DNA of 64,000 nucleotides from Streptococcus oralis ATCC 35037 (lineage in GTDB: Bacteria; Bacillota; Bacilli; Lactobacillales; Streptococcaceae). The DNA is taken from NCBI RefSeq assembly GCF_900637025.1, contig NZ_LR134336.1, forward strand, positions 62,001 through 126,000. The letters run 5' to 3'. Below the pieces are notes generated by a model that saw nothing but the letters and a program-made list of their open reading frames with translations, had not been told where the DNA came from and did not search any database. The position numbers and the translations under genes are program-made. Numbering within the stretch: the stretch's first letter is position 1; each line of letters opens with the position of its first letter. This document shows, piece after piece, positions 33,261 through 43,439 of this stretch.

Positions 33261-33902
33261 ATGAAAATACTTAAAAATATTGGCTGGTATAGTCTTACTT
33301 TCTTATCCTTTATTATGATTTATAGTTTTATTCAGGGTGTAGGTGTGGCAGCGATGAAGTTGGGAGCACCTGACTACGTTTTTGTCCCGATATATGTCTT
33401 ATTGGCAGGAATTTTTACCTTTGTTACCTACAGGTGGTATAAGACAGGAACCGTTACGATTGAAAAAACAGCCCTCAACAAATACATCTGGTTGCCTGCC
33501 TTGGTATGGGCCCTTGTCATTGTTGCAGAAAACTTTTTACCAAATGATCCGTCAGTCAATCAACAGTTGGTAGAAGAATTGACTCATAATCAACCTCTCT
33601 TCTCTTTCTTTATGGTGGTGGTCTTTGCGCCACTTACAGAAGAGTTAACCTTTAGAGGTATGCTGGCTCGCTATGTCTTCCCTCAACAGGATAATGTCAA
33701 GCAGACAGCTCTCTTTCTTCTTGTAAGTAGTATCATTTTTGCTCTTGTTCATTTCCCTGGCACTCCACAACAATTCCTAGTTTATGCTTCACTTGGCTTT
33801 AGCTTGGGATTGGCTTATATCAGCAAAGGTGGTCTAGCTTATAGTATAGCCCTACATGCTTTGAATAATTTAATCGCATTTTTAATGATAGTCATGCTAT
33901 AA
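33261..33902 (+). CDS. CPBP-family intramembrane metalloprotease
   Basis: At 213 residues with about six helices it carries the CPBP (Abi) motifs EELTFRG (glutamates of motif 1) and ALVHFPG (histidine of motif 2), and ALHALNNLIAF at the end. These enzymes cleave prenylated or membrane peptides and often give self-immunity to bacteriocins in streptococci. The operon context with a small HTH and PspC protein points to an envelope function. Confidence 0.85.
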   Translation: MKILKNIGWYSLTFLSFIMIYSFIQGVGVAAMKLGAPDYVFVPIYVLLAGIFTFVTYRWYKTGTVTIEKTALNKYIWLPALVWALVIVAENFLPNDPSVNQQLVEELTHNQPLFSFFMVVVFAPLTEELTFRGMLARYVFPQQDNVKQTALFLLVSSIIFALVHFPGTPQQFLVYASLGFSLGLAYISKGGLAYSIALHALNNLIAFLMIVML

Positions 33903-33920
33903 TAGACTCAGGAGGAAGTC

Positions 33921-34139
33921 ATGAAACGAGTGATATTATTAGCAGTGATTCAGGCAGTTGTTCTTTTCTTTATCATTGGAGTGCTTGCCTATGCTTTAAA
34001 AGGGGATTTCTTTTATAACTATCTAGCAGTTGTCTTTGCGCCTATTGCAGGTGTTTTGCGTTTTGCTTCGGCTTATGCGACGGAGATTGTTCTACCTAAA
34101 AAGGCAGCTGAGATTGCTGAAAAGCGTAAAAAAGGTTAA
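33921..34139 (+). CDS. Small membrane protein
   Basis: A 72-residue protein with two helices (about 5-25 and 31-48) and a lysine-rich cytosolic tail (PKKAAEIAEKRKKG). AGGAGGAAGTC gives a strong ribosome site. Last gene of the six-gene cluster. Function unknown. Confidence 0.72.
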   Translation: MKRVILLAVIQAVVLFFIIGVLAYALKGDFFYNYLAVVFAPIAGVLRFASAYATEIVLPKKAAEIAEKRKKG

Positions 34140-34154
34140 GAATCATAATCAGAG

Positions 34155-34184
34155 AATCCGATGACGTTTTCATCGGATTTTTTG
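34155..34184 (+). terminator. Terminator of the HTH/PspC/CPBP cluster
   Basis: AATCCGATGA (34155-34164) pairs with TCATCGGATT (34170-34179), then TTTTT. Confidence 0.9.
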
Positions 34185-34290
34185 TCTGTTTGTTTTGATT
34201 ACTAAAGACAATCAAACTTTTCTGCTGATTTTCATGAAGTGCCTGCGCTTTTATGGTAAAATAGTAACAGAATAAAAGAGGAGAGAAAAC

Positions 34291-36054
34291 ATGAAACGTA
34301 GTATGTATGCTGGTCGTGTTCGTGAGGAACACATCGGACAAGAAATGACCTTGAAAGGATGGGTTGGTCGTCGTCGTGACCTAGGTGGTTTGATCTTTAT
34401 CGACCTTCGTGACCGTGAAGGAATTATGCAGTTGGTTATCAACCCTGAAAAAGTATCTGCAGAGGTCATGGCAACAGCTGAAAGTCTTCGTAGCGAATTT
34501 GTCATCGAGGTGACTGGTCAGGTTGCTGCTCGTGAACAGGCAAATGATAAATTACCGACTGGTACGGTTGAGTTGAACGTGACAGCTCTGACAGTGCTTA
34601 ATACAGCCAAAACAACGCCATTTGAGATTAAAGATGGGATTGAGGCCAACGACGACACACGTTTGCGTTACCGTTACCTTGACCTTCGTCGTCCAGAAAT
34701 GCTAGAAAACCTTAAGCTTCGTGCCAAGGTGACCCACTCTATCCGTAATTACTTGGATGAGTTGGAATTTATCGATGTGGAGACGCCATTCCTTTCGAAA
34801 TCAACGCCAGAAGGGGCGCGTGACTATTTGGTGCCATCTCGTGTCAATAAAGGGCATTTCTACGCTCTTCCTCAAAGTCCACAGATTACCAAGCAACTTT
34901 TGATGAATGCTGGTTTTGATCGTTACTACCAAATCGTCAAATGTTTCCGTGATGAGGACTTGCGTGGTGACCGTCAGCCTGAGTTTACCCAGGTCGACTT
35001 GGAAACATCATTCCTTACGGAGCAAGAGATCCAAGATATCACAGAAGGCTTGATTGCGCGCGTGATGAAAGAAACAAAAGGCATCGAAGTAACTCTTCCA
35101 TTTCCTCGTATGAAGTATGATGACGCGATGGCTCTTTACGGTTCTGACAAACCTGATACTCGTTTTGATATGTTGCTTCAGGACTTGACAGAAGTGGTCA
35201 AGGGTGTTGATTTTAAAGTCTTCTCAGAAGCACCTGCTGTTAAAGCCATTGTGGTCAAAGGAGCTGCGGATAACTACTCACGTAAAGACATTGACAAGAT
35301 GACTGAAGTAGCTAAACAGTACGGTGCTAAAGGTCTTGCTTGGGTCAAGGTTGTGGATGGAGAATTAAATGGACCAGTTGCCAAGTTCTTGACTGGTATC
35401 CAAGCAGAATTGACTGCAGCACTTGGTCTTGAAGATAAGGACTTGGTTCTCTTTGTGGCGGATACGCTTGAGGTAGCCAATGCAACACTTGGTGCCCTTC
35501 GTGGACGTATTGCCAAAGAGCTTGGCTTGATTGATAACGATAAATTCAATTTCCTTTGGGTAGTTGATTGGCCAATGTTTGAATGGTCTGAAGAAGAAGG
35601 TCGCTACATGAGCGCCCACCATCCATTTACTCTTCCACAGGAAGAAACAGCTCACGAATTAGAAGGTGATTTGGCTAAGGTTCGTGCCATTGCTTACGAT
35701 ATCGTCTTGAATGGTTATGAGCTTGGTGGTGGCAGTCTTCGTATCAACCAAAAAGACCTTCAAGAACGCATGTTTAAGGCTCTTGGTTTCTCAGCTGAAG
35801 AAGCAAATGACCAGTTTGGCTTCCTTCTTGAAGCTATGGACTATGGTTTCCCACCACACGGTGGTTTGGCTATCGGGCTTGACCGTTTTGTGATGCTCTT
35901 AGCAGGAGAAGAAAATATCCGTGAAGTCATTGCCTTTCCTAAGAACAATAAGGCAACCGACCCAATGACTCAAGCTCCATCAACAGTCGCTCTCAAACAA
36001 CTAGAGGAACTCAGCTTACAAGTAGAAGAAGATGAAACAAGCAAAACGAATTAA
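34291..36054 (+). CDS. aspS: Aspartyl-tRNA synthetase
   Basis: The 587-residue bacterial-type AspRS has an N-terminal OB fold ([20 protein letters not shown]), motif 2 [18 protein letters not shown], a GAD insertion around 285-420, and motif 3 [16 protein letters not shown]. It charges tRNA-Asp. The promoter is TGG-TAAAAT, the same extended -10 as hisS. The C-terminal ATG of the next gene lies within its last codons (23-base overlap). Confidence 0.97.
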   Translation: MKRSMYAGRVREEHIGQEMTLKGWVGRRRDLGGLIFIDLRDREGIMQLVINPEKVSAEVMATAESLRSEFVIEVTGQVAAREQANDKLPTGTVELNVTALTVLNTAKTTPFEIKDGIEANDDTRLRYRYLDLRRPEMLENLKLRAKVTHSIRNYLDELEFIDVETPFLSKSTPEGARDYLVPSRVNKGHFYALPQSPQITKQLLMNAGFDRYYQIVKCFRDEDLRGDRQPEFTQVDLETSFLTEQEIQDITEGLIARVMKETKGIEVTLPFPRMKYDDAMALYGSDKPDTRFDMLLQDLTEVVKGVDFKVFSEAPAVKAIVVKGAADNYSRKDIDKMTEVAKQYGAKGLAWVKVVDGELNGPVAKFLTGIQAELTAALGLEDKDLVLFVADTLEVANATLGALRGRIAKELGLIDNDKFNFLWVVDWPMFEWSEEEGRYMSAHHPFTLPQEETAHELEGDLAKVRAIAYDIVLNGYELGGGSLRINQKDLQERMFKALGFSAEEANDQFGFLLEAMDYGFPPHGGLAIGLDRFVMLLAGEENIREVIAFPKNNKATDPMTQAPSTVALKQLEELSLQVEEDETSKTN

Positions 36055-36973
36055 GCGGTGGCGCTATTATCTGCGCCGCTTTGCTTATCAGATAAAAATC
36101 TTACGAGTTTTACAAAGTATCTCTCGGGAAAAATATGATGAGAAGGTATCAGCTTCTCTGGTTTATGGCTTTCTGTCAGCGGTAGCAGTCAATTTCTTTT
36201 TTCAACCAGGACACGTTTACTCCAGTGGCGCGACAGGTCTGGCACAGATTATCTCTGCCTTGAGTAATCACTGGTTTGGTTTTTATATTCCGATATCGCT
36301 AACCTTTTATGCTATCAATTTTCCGTTGATGATTTTGGCTTGGTATCAGATTGGGCATAAGTTTACAATCTTTACCTTTATCACAGTATCCATGAGTTCC
36401 CTCTTTATCCAGATTGTACCAGTTGTGACCTTGACAGAGGATCCCATTATCAATGCCCTTTTTGGGGGTGTTGTCATGGGCTTGGGGATTGGTTTTGCAC
36501 TCCGTAACAATATTTCTAGCGGAGGTACAGATATCGTCAGTCTGACCATTCGTAAGAAGACAGGTAAGAATGTCGGTAGCATTTCTTTCCTGGTAAATGG
36601 AACCATCATGCTGATAGCAGGTCTAACCTTTGGTTGGAAATACGCCCTCTACTCTATGATTACCATCTTTGTATCGAGCCGTGTGACAGATGCGGTCTTT
36701 ACCAAGCAAAAACGCATGCAGGCCATGATTGTGACCAATAACCCTGATAAGGTAATCGCAAAAATCCATAAAAAATTGCACCGCGGAGCAACCATGATCC
36801 ACGATGCAGAAGGAACCTATAATCATGAGAGAAAAGCAGTCTTGATTACGGTTATCACACGAGCAGAGTTTAATGATTTTAAACACATCATGAAACAGGT
36901 CGATCCGACAGCCTTTGTCTCTGTATCCGAAAATGTCCACATCCTAGGACGATTTGTAGAAACAGACAATTAG
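36032..36973 (+). CDS. YitT-family membrane protein (DUF161/DUF2179)
   Basis: The 313-residue protein has a cytosolic N-terminus (about 1-45), five helices (about 45-225; [52 protein letters not shown]) and a C-terminal DUF2179 domain ([20 protein letters not shown]). This is the YitT layout; function unknown. It overlaps aspS by 23 bases. Confidence 0.85.
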   Translation: MKQAKRIKRWRYYLRRFAYQIKILRVLQSISREKYDEKVSASLVYGFLSAVAVNFFFQPGHVYSSGATGLAQIISALSNHWFGFYIPISLTFYAINFPLMILAWYQIGHKFTIFTFITVSMSSLFIQIVPVVTLTEDPIINALFGGVVMGLGIGFALRNNISSGGTDIVSLTIRKKTGKNVGSISFLVNGTIMLIAGLTFGWKYALYSMITIFVSSRVTDAVFTKQKRMQAMIVTNNPDKVIAKIHKKLHRGATMIHDAEGTYNHERKAVLITVITRAEFNDFKHIMKQVDPTAFVSVSENVHILGRFVETDN

Positions 36974-36983
36974 ACATGAAAAG

Positions 36984-37029
36984 ACAGCACCCCATAAGTT
37001 AGATTTTTGTTTAACTTATGGGGTGCTGT
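36984..37029. repeat. Palindromic element P3
   Basis: Perfect 18-base arms (ACAGCACCCCATAAGTTA, 36984-37001, with 37012-37029). Core CACCCCATAAGTTAGA matches P1, P2 and P4. It lies between converging genes and probably ends transcription from both sides. Confidence 0.85.
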
Positions 37030-37049
37030 TCATATTTCAAAATTTATCT

Positions 37050-37571
37050 CTAGACATTTAATAGATTTTTGAGTTCTCCTAATTTTAAATCACTATCATA
37101 AATAAAAATGGGGATATTTTTTAAACGAGAGAATTCCAAAGCTTGATTCTCCTCACTATCTTGAAAAGACTCAATCAATTCTTGTTCCCAGTACTGATTA
37201 TCCCTTTTCTCTAATCTCTCTCGAATAATTACAGGATGCTCTTTCTTCAATATAATTTTACTGATTTCCAAGCCATCAAAAGTAGAAAAAGGCAATTCGA
37301 CTATTTCCTTCGAATGATTCAAAAGGGTAAAATGTCCATCCAATATCACAACATCATTATCATTAAATGGATAGTTCGCTAATTCTTGTTTCCACAGTTC
37401 TTGATTGTTAGCAATATTTTTTGTGAACTTATCGGATGACTGTATTTTATTTCCTGCCTGACGAATTAAATTACTGATTGATAAAGCAACAAATTGCACA
37501 TCCTTTTTCAGATTCTCTAACAAAGTGGTTTTACCAACTCCATGAACGCCCACTAATAAAATATATTTCAA
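37050..37571 (-). CDS. P-loop kinase/AAA-like protein of the GNAT-ASCH module
   Basis: The 173-residue protein has Walker A GVHGVGKTT (8-16), a DVVILDGHF Walker B-like strand (about 73-81) and IIRERLEKRDNQYW (lid-like, arginine-rich) near 113-126. The fold looks like an adenylate-kinase or nucleotide-kinase relative; substrate unknown. It starts with TTG at 37571: GGGAGGT lies six bases upstream inside the previous gene and only one base separates the two. The short spacing argues for joint expression with the ASCH and GNAT proteins. Confidence 0.75.
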   Translation of the reverse strand: MKYILLVGVHGVGKTTLLENLKKDVQFVALSISNLIRQAGNKIQSSDKFTKNIANNQELWKQELANYPFNDNDVVILDGHFTLLNHSKEIVELPFSTFDGLEISKIILKKEHPVIIRERLEKRDNQYWEQELIESFQDSEENQALEFSRLKNIPIFIYDSDLKLGELKNLLNV

Positions 37572-37572
37572 A

Positions 37573-37956
37573 CTAATACCTCCCTATATAACAAAAAGAT
37601 TGAGGCGCCGCTTTTATTGTGGAATCAAATTCTGATAAATCAAGATGTTTTTTGTACTCTTTAAACATTTTAATCTGAATAGCAAAACCACTATCCCTAT
37701 CTTTAAAGTACTCATAGAAAAATTCCTCAGAAATACCAGATAGATGCTTGGTATCATTCCATAATTTATCAATATTCTCTTCTAAAATAGTTTCGATTTC
37801 AAATTCTCCAACTACTTTACCGTATGGCTTCGTTGCATAAACTACGATTGAAGAAACATCTGGACGCTTAAAAACCTTTTTCCGATACTCGAACTTTTTT
37901 CTCCCTTCTATAATCTCTTCTACAAACTCTGGCTTAATCGATAATAAAGCTTTCAT
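37573..37956 (-). CDS. ASCH-domain protein
   Basis: A 127-residue ASCH (PUA-like) domain: LLSIKPEFVEEIIEGRKKFEYRK at the N-terminus with the G-K-x-x-E-(Y/F)-R motif, then SIVVYATKPYGKVVGEFEI. ASCH proteins bind RNA or modified bases, and some are ribonucleases. It overlaps the upstream GNAT gene by 23 bases and touches the kinase-like gene downstream, so the three form a tight operon. Confidence 0.82.
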   Translation of the reverse strand: MKALLSIKPEFVEEIIEGRKKFEYRKKVFKRPDVSSIVVYATKPYGKVVGEFEIETILEENIDKLWNDTKHLSGISEEFFYEYFKDRDSGFAIQIKMFKEYKKHLDLSEFDSTIKAAPQSFCYIGRY

Positions 37957-38977
37957 TTATTTCACCCATTTCTAAAACATGATAAAATTGATCTTCTGAT
38001 AGCTCTACGCAGGTCCATCGTTGAGCATTAATCCCAATAATGTCTCTTAAGTCTCTCCGAATAATTCTTTTGTTCAAAGAGACATTATAAAGCATTTTTA
38101 TAATATATTTAGGATATTGATTGTACCAAAACTTTTGCAGTTCTTCTTGACTAAAAATTGTCCCTTTACCACAATATTCTTGGAATTTATCAAAATTTTC
38201 AAAATCTGTTATCTGCCTAATCTCGCTAACAGTACATATTGTTGAAGCAACGGAGCTAAATTCTGCAGGTATGTCCCCTTCTGCTGTTCTATATATAACA
38301 ATATGGTCCCCAGGTCGCATTTCAAGAACCTGTCTAGCAGCACTAATATAAATCTTTTCACTAGAATTTGTTACGGATAAGTCTTCAACATAGTGATGTC
38401 TCTCAGTACGTAATTGAGATTCTGGGAACATCTTTGTATGATACTGAGGAAATATAGAAAGCAAATATTTTTTAGTGGGAGATTGAAGTGACAAACGAGG
38501 AAAATCTTTATAGATATCATTAAGGACTGCTAAATCTTTAAAATAAACTAACTCTCCATTACTCTTTGTTCCCCATTTACGAAAACCAAATTTCTCAAAA
38601 AGATTAATTAAACCTATCTGTCTAGGAAACAAAGTAACATAAGTAAAATCATGATCATTATTCAACATTTTTCTTAAAATAATACTTAAGAAACGTTGAC
38701 CTAGTACAGTGCCATGAGAAACAATTTTAAAGGTTCCAATTTTCAAACGGCGTCGCATATCAAAAGAAGGAGTAATACTGTCATCAGCCTCCTCTTCATC
38801 TTTAAGATACAAAAACCCCAATAATTGATTGTTAACCTCCAAAACATAGGCGTCTTCTCCACTTTTTCTACTAAGCCAAGAATTAAATCCAGGGTAATCA
38901 TCCCTTAGAGAATCAAAAAAAGGATTTTCGAAATCAAGATTGCCAATCTTAACTTTTTGAATCACATCATTTTCCAT
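37934..38977 (-). CDS. GNAT acetyltransferase fused to a PUA/ASCH-like domain
   Basis: A 347-residue two-domain protein. Residues about 1-150 look like GNAT: AYVLEVNNQLLGFLYLKDEE, IVSHGTVLGQRFLSIILRKM (acetyl-CoA loop region) and LINLFEKFGFRKWG. Residues about 190-347 have the PUA/EVE-like pattern MRPGDHIVIYRTAEG, SSVASTICTVSEIRQI, and a YNQYPKYIIKMLYNVSL. Start 38977 is set by GGAGG six bases upstream; the ATG at 39007 lies inside the promoter -10 box. Function is not known; RNA acetylation or modified-base sensing would fit. Confidence 0.75.
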   Translation of the reverse strand: MENDVIQKVKIGNLDFENPFFDSLRDDYPGFNSWLSRKSGEDAYVLEVNNQLLGFLYLKDEEEADDSITPSFDMRRRLKIGTFKIVSHGTVLGQRFLSIILRKMLNNDHDFTYVTLFPRQIGLINLFEKFGFRKWGTKSNGELVYFKDLAVLNDIYKDFPRLSLQSPTKKYLLSIFPQYHTKMFPESQLRTERHHYVEDLSVTNSSEKIYISAARQVLEMRPGDHIVIYRTAEGDIPAEFSSVASTICTVSEIRQITDFENFDKFQEYCGKGTIFSQEELQKFWYNQYPKYIIKMLYNVSLNKRIIRRDLRDIIGINAQRWTCVELSEDQFYHVLEMGEINESFIID

Positions 38978-39005
38978 AATCCGCCTCCAAAAATTGATAT
39001 AACTC

Positions 39006-39014
39006 ATTATACCA
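39006..39014 (-). promoter_or_regulatory. Extended -10 promoter of the GNAT-ASCH-kinase operon
   Basis: TGG-TATAAT read on the minus strand (39014-39006), no -35. It overlaps the longer in-frame ATG at 39007, which therefore cannot be the start. Confidence 0.7.
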
Positions 39015-39122
39015 TAACTTCACAATGCCCGTTAAAAAATAATGTTCATAATTAGAGTATTTATATCAATTATCAGCTTGGGAATGATTTTTAGTAGTAT
39101 AATTTTGTATATGTCTTTCAAT

Positions 39123-39183
39123 ATTCAAATATCGCCCTATAAGTTAGGTGAAGAAAATCTAACTTATAGGGCGATATTTGAAT
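39123..39183. repeat. Palindromic element P4
   Basis: Perfect 25-base arms (39123-39147 with 39159-39183; inner part CCCTATAAGTTAG) and an 11-base loop. Same core as P3; outer arms differ. It lies between malR and the GNAT operon. Confidence 0.88.
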
Positions 39184-39199
39184 TATTCGGGGCTGGTCT

Positions 39200-40186
39200 T
39201 TATTTTTCGATAATTTTGTGTCCAATCAACTGGCGGTAACAAATCTGTTTATTGTTTTTAGCATCGTTGATAATCTGGAGAATGGTTTCAAAGGAAACGC
39301 GCCCAAGTTCCAGACTATTGATATCCACATAAGCTACAAGATCAAGTCGAGGATTGACAGAGTCGAAACTCAAGACAGGAACAGTTAACTGATGCTTACT
39401 GATGTAGTCACAAACTCCTTCTGCAAGGAGACTATCGGTTGTGATAATAGCGTCAATCTGCGGATCGTGATTGAACAGAAGTTCACTGAACTGATATCCT
39501 TTTTCTTCTAGAAACTCGGTCGCAAAGTAGGTTAAGTTGGTATCCATCGGAAGTTGGTGTTGTTTGAGTGCGGACTCATAGCCAGTTAGACGATCTTGCG
39601 TTACGAAGAGTCGCTTTGTACCCCCGACAAAGGCAATTCGTTTGCATCCTTTTTTGATGAAATACTCTGTCGCATCAAAGCCAGCTTGTACATTGTCATT
39701 ATCAACAAGAGGGATAAAGGGTGAAGTTGATTTTCCGAGAATGAGGAAAGGGAACTGCTCATCAGCTACTAGCTTGACCAGAGGGTCTTCTTCCTCAGCG
39801 TAGAGGAAAATCAAACCGTCAACACGCTTGCCATAAACCATCTGAGAAATCGCATTGAGACGTTCTTTCTCATCTTTCCCCGTTGCAATCTGAATAGCGT
39901 AGTGGTTTTCAGACGCGACTTGGGCGATCCCTCGAAGGACAGACGGGAAGAAAGGATTTTGGTAGAAGGCATCCGAGTCGTCAGGCAATACCAAACCGAT
40001 AACCTGAGTATAGCTGCTAACTAGGCTACGAGCATTGAGATTGGGATGGTAGTTGAGTTCCTTCATTGCCTTGCGAACTCGTTTTTTGGTTTCATCACTA
40101 ATCGTTGATTTGTTTTGAATAACGCGGGTTACAGTTGAAGGTGAGACACCTGCAGCCTTGGCCACATCTTTAATCGTAACGGGCAT
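39200..40186 (-). CDS. malR: LacI-family maltodextrin repressor MalR
   Basis: The 328-residue regulator has an N-terminal LacI HTH (TIKDVAKAAGVSPSTVTRVI, 4-23) and hinge helix (NARSLVSSYTQVIGLVLP), followed by a periplasmic-binding-protein-like domain. As MalR of S. pneumoniae it should repress malX and malQ-malP promoters when maltodextrin is absent. Two sites with CGCAAACG half-sites are found at those promoters. It follows malA by nine bases. Confidence 0.93.
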   Translation of the reverse strand: MPVTIKDVAKAAGVSPSTVTRVIQNKSTISDETKKRVRKAMKELNYHPNLNARSLVSSYTQVIGLVLPDDSDAFYQNPFFPSVLRGIAQVASENHYAIQIATGKDEKERLNAISQMVYGKRVDGLIFLYAEEEDPLVKLVADEQFPFLILGKSTSPFIPLVDNDNVQAGFDATEYFIKKGCKRIAFVGGTKRLFVTQDRLTGYESALKQHQLPMDTNLTYFATEFLEEKGYQFSELLFNHDPQIDAIITTDSLLAEGVCDYISKHQLTVPVLSFDSVNPRLDLVAYVDINSLELGRVSFETILQIINDAKNNKQICYRQLIGHKIIEK

Positions 40187-40195
40187 AAAAATCTC

Positions 40196-40996
40196 CTATT
40201 TATGATAATCTGGATCGCGGTAATGTGTTTTATAAAAGATGGTGACCAGATAAAGAATAAAAAGAATGTTTTGTACAGTGATAAGGGTTGTCATATTTTG
40301 ACCAAAAAGTCCCAAAACAAGCGTAATCAAAGTTGGTAATCCTAAACAGTTCAAGATAAAATGGTAGCACTCTTTAAAGCTCCTAAATGAAAAGAGGCGT
40401 GATTTTTTGGTGATATAAAGGAGAAGACTAGCTCCAAGAGAGACAATGAAGAAATTCAATCCAAAGAGGAAGCTAGCACCAAGGACGAGAAAGAGACTGA
40501 TATAGACACGGTTCTGTTGATACCAGTCTTTAGAAATAGCCTGGGTTAAAGCTTCCTTACTCTGGAAACTCTCCGTTTGAATGGCGTGGTAGCGAATGCG
40601 GGTCAGTTCCTTGCTTTCCTTGCTGATGATGAGTTCTTCAGTATCAAAATGAAGTTGCAAATCCTTTGGCAATTCCGTACTTGGACTTGGACCAATCAGA
40701 AGAGAAGCTTGCTGATTTTTAGTTCCAGCATAGCTCAGTTTTCCATCTACTATCTGCGCATTCTCCGACAAATCCATGATTGCTTCATCTGTCAGGGGTG
40801 TGTAGACATTATCGATAAAGGTATCCAGTGGATACGTTTCCTGTGAGCTGTTTTGGATGGCAATTGGAATCATAGACAAGCTGATGAGGAAAATGCTAGT
40901 AAAGAGGAGTTGAAACCAGTTGAGTCCAAAACGTTTTGACAGGGGCTTACGAAATCCCCAAATACTTGAAAAATATGAAAATGGATATGGAAGCAT
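40196..40996 (-). CDS. malA: Maltodextrin utilisation membrane protein MalA (DUF1189)
   Basis: A 266-residue DUF1189 protein: helix about 27-45, extracytoplasmic stretch about 48-150, then helices near 158-185, 208-228 and 235-255. Its role is not clear; it is encoded with malR in streptococci. The ribosome site is weak (AGAAAGAT). The promoter is TTGAAA (41062-41057), 17 bases, TATAAT (41039-41034) on the minus strand. Confidence 0.85.
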   Translation of the reverse strand: MLPYPFSYFSSIWGFRKPLSKRFGLNWFQLLFTSIFLISLSMIPIAIQNSSQETYPLDTFIDNVYTPLTDEAIMDLSENAQIVDGKLSYAGTKNQQASLLIGPSPSTELPKDLQLHFDTEELIISKESKELTRIRYHAIQTESFQSKEALTQAISKDWYQQNRVYISLFLVLGASFLFGLNFFIVSLGASLLLYITKKSRLFSFRSFKECYHFILNCLGLPTLITLVLGLFGQNMTTLITVQNILFILYLVTIFYKTHYRDPDYHK

Positions 40997-41033
40997 TTGT
41001 ATCTTTCTAAAAGGTGTTTTCTATATGAGTATT

Positions 41034-41062
41034 ATTATATAGAGAAATGTGCTTTATTTCAA
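41034..41062 (-). promoter_or_regulatory. malA-malR promoter
   Basis: TTGAAA (41062-41057), 17 bases, TATAAT (41039-41034). Confidence 0.85.
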
Positions 41063-41155
41063 GTCTAGTAGATAAATTGCTTACTGAAAAGCTGATTTTG
41101 CTACTATTTGCGGTCTTGTGTCTAATCTTTCAACTTTAGAAACAAGATCAAAATG

Positions 41156-41194
41156 AAAAAGGGTGGCGGGGATAGATTATCCCTTGTCGCCACC
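41156..41194 (-). terminator. Terminator overlapping the end of malD
   Basis: Minus strand: GGTGGCG...CGCCACC with inner GGGATA/TATCCC, then CTTTTT. The last codons of malD form the left arm. Confidence 0.8.
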
Positions 41195-42019
41195 ACTTGT
41201 AAGTCCTGAAACAAAGTTCTTTTGTAGGAAGAAGAAGAGAATACAGATTGGAAGGGCGATGAGGATAGCACCTGCTGAGAAGTAGGCAATCTTCAAGTTT
41301 TTCACATTGCTGACAAAGGTCTGTAGACCAACGGCAACTGTAAAGTATTCTTTCTCACGAAGCAAGAAACTAGAGAGGATATAGTCTCCGAAAGGTCCCA
41401 TGAAGGCCCAGAGCGCTTGTACTGCAACCATTGGCCGAACAAGAGGGAGAACAATTTGCCAGAAGCGACGGAAGTGTCCTGCACCATCTAGCTTTGCTGA
41501 TTCATCAAGAGACATCGGTACTGTGTCGAAGTAGCCTTTCATCAACCAAGCGTTCATTGGGATACCACCACCGACATATAGGAAGATGAGGAACCAGCTA
41601 TGGTTAAGGGCATTCAACATAAGGGCCATAACGAAGAAGGCTGTCAAAGCGGCCATAGTTGGCACCATTTGGATGATCAAGAAGAAGACCAAACTTTGTT
41701 TACGAGCCAAGAAGTTGTAACGGCTGTAGGCATAACCAGCAAGTACGATGATACTTGTTTGAACAGCCATGGTAATCAAGGCGATAATCAAAGTGTTGAG
41801 GTACCAAGTGCCGTACAAGGTTTCAGTGAAGAGCCCTTGGAAGTTGGCAAAGCTAAAGTCGACGTTAGCATCTAGTTTAAAAGCTACGACGTTACCAGTC
41901 TTGAAGGCTGACATAATAGTAATCAAAAGTGGATAGATAATCACGATTGAAAGACCAATCAAGTAGAGGTAAGTGAGGGTTTGAGTCAGTCTACGTTTGA
42001 GTTTGATTGAGTTATTCAT
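41177..42019 (-). CDS. malD: Maltodextrin ABC permease MalD (MalG family)
   Basis: The 280-residue permease has six helices and the inner-membrane coupling EAA motif [23 protein letters not shown] (about 172-194). With MalC and MalX it imports maltodextrins; the ATPase (MsmK in pneumococci) is encoded elsewhere. The start at 42019 follows the malC stop by one base, with GGAGG eight bases upstream; the longer ATG at 42040 overlaps malC. Confidence 0.93.
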   Translation of the reverse strand: MNNSIKLKRRLTQTLTYLYLIGLSIVIIYPLLITIMSAFKTGNVVAFKLDANVDFSFANFQGLFTETLYGTWYLNTLIIALITMAVQTSIIVLAGYAYSRYNFLARKQSLVFFLIIQMVPTMAALTAFFVMALMLNALNHSWFLIFLYVGGGIPMNAWLMKGYFDTVPMSLDESAKLDGAGHFRRFWQIVLPLVRPMVAVQALWAFMGPFGDYILSSFLLREKEYFTVAVGLQTFVSNVKNLKIAYFSAGAILIALPICILFFFLQKNFVSGLTSGGDKG

Positions 42020-42020
42020 C

Positions 42021-43313
42021 TTAGACGTCCTCCATATCAAATGCGTGTAGTTTCTTGAATGCGATCATAGAGATAGAGATGACAATGATAGAGATGATCA
42101 AGGTAACAGCTGCCGCCATAGAGTATTGAGGAGATGTACCTGTTGTCAAACGATAAATCCATGAGATCAAGATATCAGTTGAACCGGCTCCACCACCAAC
42201 GCTACCAGGACCTCCGCCGTTGAAGAGGTACATGATAGAGAAGTTGTTAAAGTTGAAGGTGTATTGGCTGATCAATGTTGGTGCTGCAACAGCCAAAATC
42301 ATAGGGAAAGTGATGTTGCGGAATTTTTGCCAAGCATTGGCACCATCGATATAAGCCGCTTCGTAGAGGTCGTTAGGAATTGACTGCAAGATACCCAAAG
42401 TCAAAACGTAGATGTATGGGAATCCTAGCCAACCTTGCATCATAATCAAGGCAATCTTGGTCCAAGTTGGGTCTGTTTTCCAAGGGATAAGAGCACCGTC
42501 AAGGAAAGGAAGAACCTTAGCCAAGATAGGCAATACTTGAGTGTTGATCGCTCCGACACTATCGTTAAACATGTTTGAGAATGTCAAGATAGTGATGAAG
42601 GCTGGAACAGCCCAAGGAAGAAGGAAAATAACACCAAAGATACGTTTTCCTTTGATAAATGGTTGGTTAGCAATGATAGCGGTGAAGATACCAATCACAA
42701 TCTGCAAAGTAGAAGCAGACAAGGCCCAGATGATGGTCCAAGAAAGAACCGCACCGAAGGCTGAACGGAAGGTACTTAAGCTCCAGATGTTTGTAAAGTT
42801 AGTCAAACCAACCCAGTCCAACAATTTGTTTGGTGGCAAGTGTTGGAAGTCATAGTTGGTAAAGGCAATCATCAAGGTTACGATAACTGGGAAGATAATC
42901 GCAAATGTCATAGCGACGTAAGATGGGATGATCAAGAGGTAAGGGAAACCATTCTCATAAATACCTTTGATCATGTCTTTAAAAGTACGTGGGACAGGAA
43001 TTCCATTGTTAATACGTTTTGCGATTGTATGTGCATCTTTAATATTTGAGAAATAAAAGAGCACATAAACGACTACAAAGATTAAATGGAAGGCACCACG
43101 AATCAGCATAAAGAGGGAATTATCACGACCTGGCTTGTCACCAAGAGTGATCAAATTGTGCAATTCAGGGGCTGCAAGTGCTAGGAAATAAAGAACAAAT
43201 ACGATAGTTACACCAAGGAAGATAAAACCTTTTGCCTTTTGTTTATTGTAAATCTGTCCTAACCCAGGAATCACTGAAAGCAAGGCTGCTTTGCTAGGTT
43301 GTTGGTTTTCCAT
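42021..43313 (-). CDS. malC: Maltodextrin ABC permease MalC (MalF family)
   Basis: A 430-residue MalF-type permease: N-terminal [15 protein letters not shown] region (about 18-32), eight helices and the EAA loop [20 protein letters not shown] (about 320-340). The start 43313 has AAAGGAG six bases upstream, preferred to 43328. It follows malX after a 126-base gap with a hairpin that may set the ratio of binding protein to permease. Confidence 0.93.
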   Translation of the reverse strand: MENQQPSKAALLSVIPGLGQIYNKQKAKGFIFLGVTIVFVLYFLALAAPELHNLITLGDKPGRDNSLFMLIRGAFHLIFVVVYVLFYFSNIKDAHTIAKRINNGIPVPRTFKDMIKGIYENGFPYLLIIPSYVAMTFAIIFPVIVTLMIAFTNYDFQHLPPNKLLDWVGLTNFTNIWSLSTFRSAFGAVLSWTIIWALSASTLQIVIGIFTAIIANQPFIKGKRIFGVIFLLPWAVPAFITILTFSNMFNDSVGAINTQVLPILAKVLPFLDGALIPWKTDPTWTKIALIMMQGWLGFPYIYVLTLGILQSIPNDLYEAAYIDGANAWQKFRNITFPMILAVAAPTLISQYTFNFNNFSIMYLFNGGGPGSVGGGAGSTDILISWIYRLTTGTSPQYSMAAAVTLIISIIVISISMIAFKKLHAFDMEDV

Positions 43314-43400
43314 GAATACTCCTTTCATAGGATACGAGATTGAAGTTTGTCTCCAATCACTAGATAGGCAACTGCAATCATTCGTAAATTTATAAAATCA

Positions 43401-43428
43401 AAGGGGGATTTGTATTCTCCCCCCTTGT
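43401..43428 (-). terminator. Attenuator-like hairpin between malX and malC
   Basis: Minus strand: GGGGGGA pairs with TCCCCC, followed by TTTGATTTT. Probably partial termination, giving more MalX than permease. Confidence 0.7.
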
Positions 43429-43439
43429 AACGAATTCAA

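Noticed and set aside
39042..39239. 65-codon plus-strand frame with a hydrophobic N-terminus
   Set aside because: Its second half is the palindrome P4 and the start of the opposite malR end; no ribosome site. At most the stub of a membrane protein cut by the palindrome.
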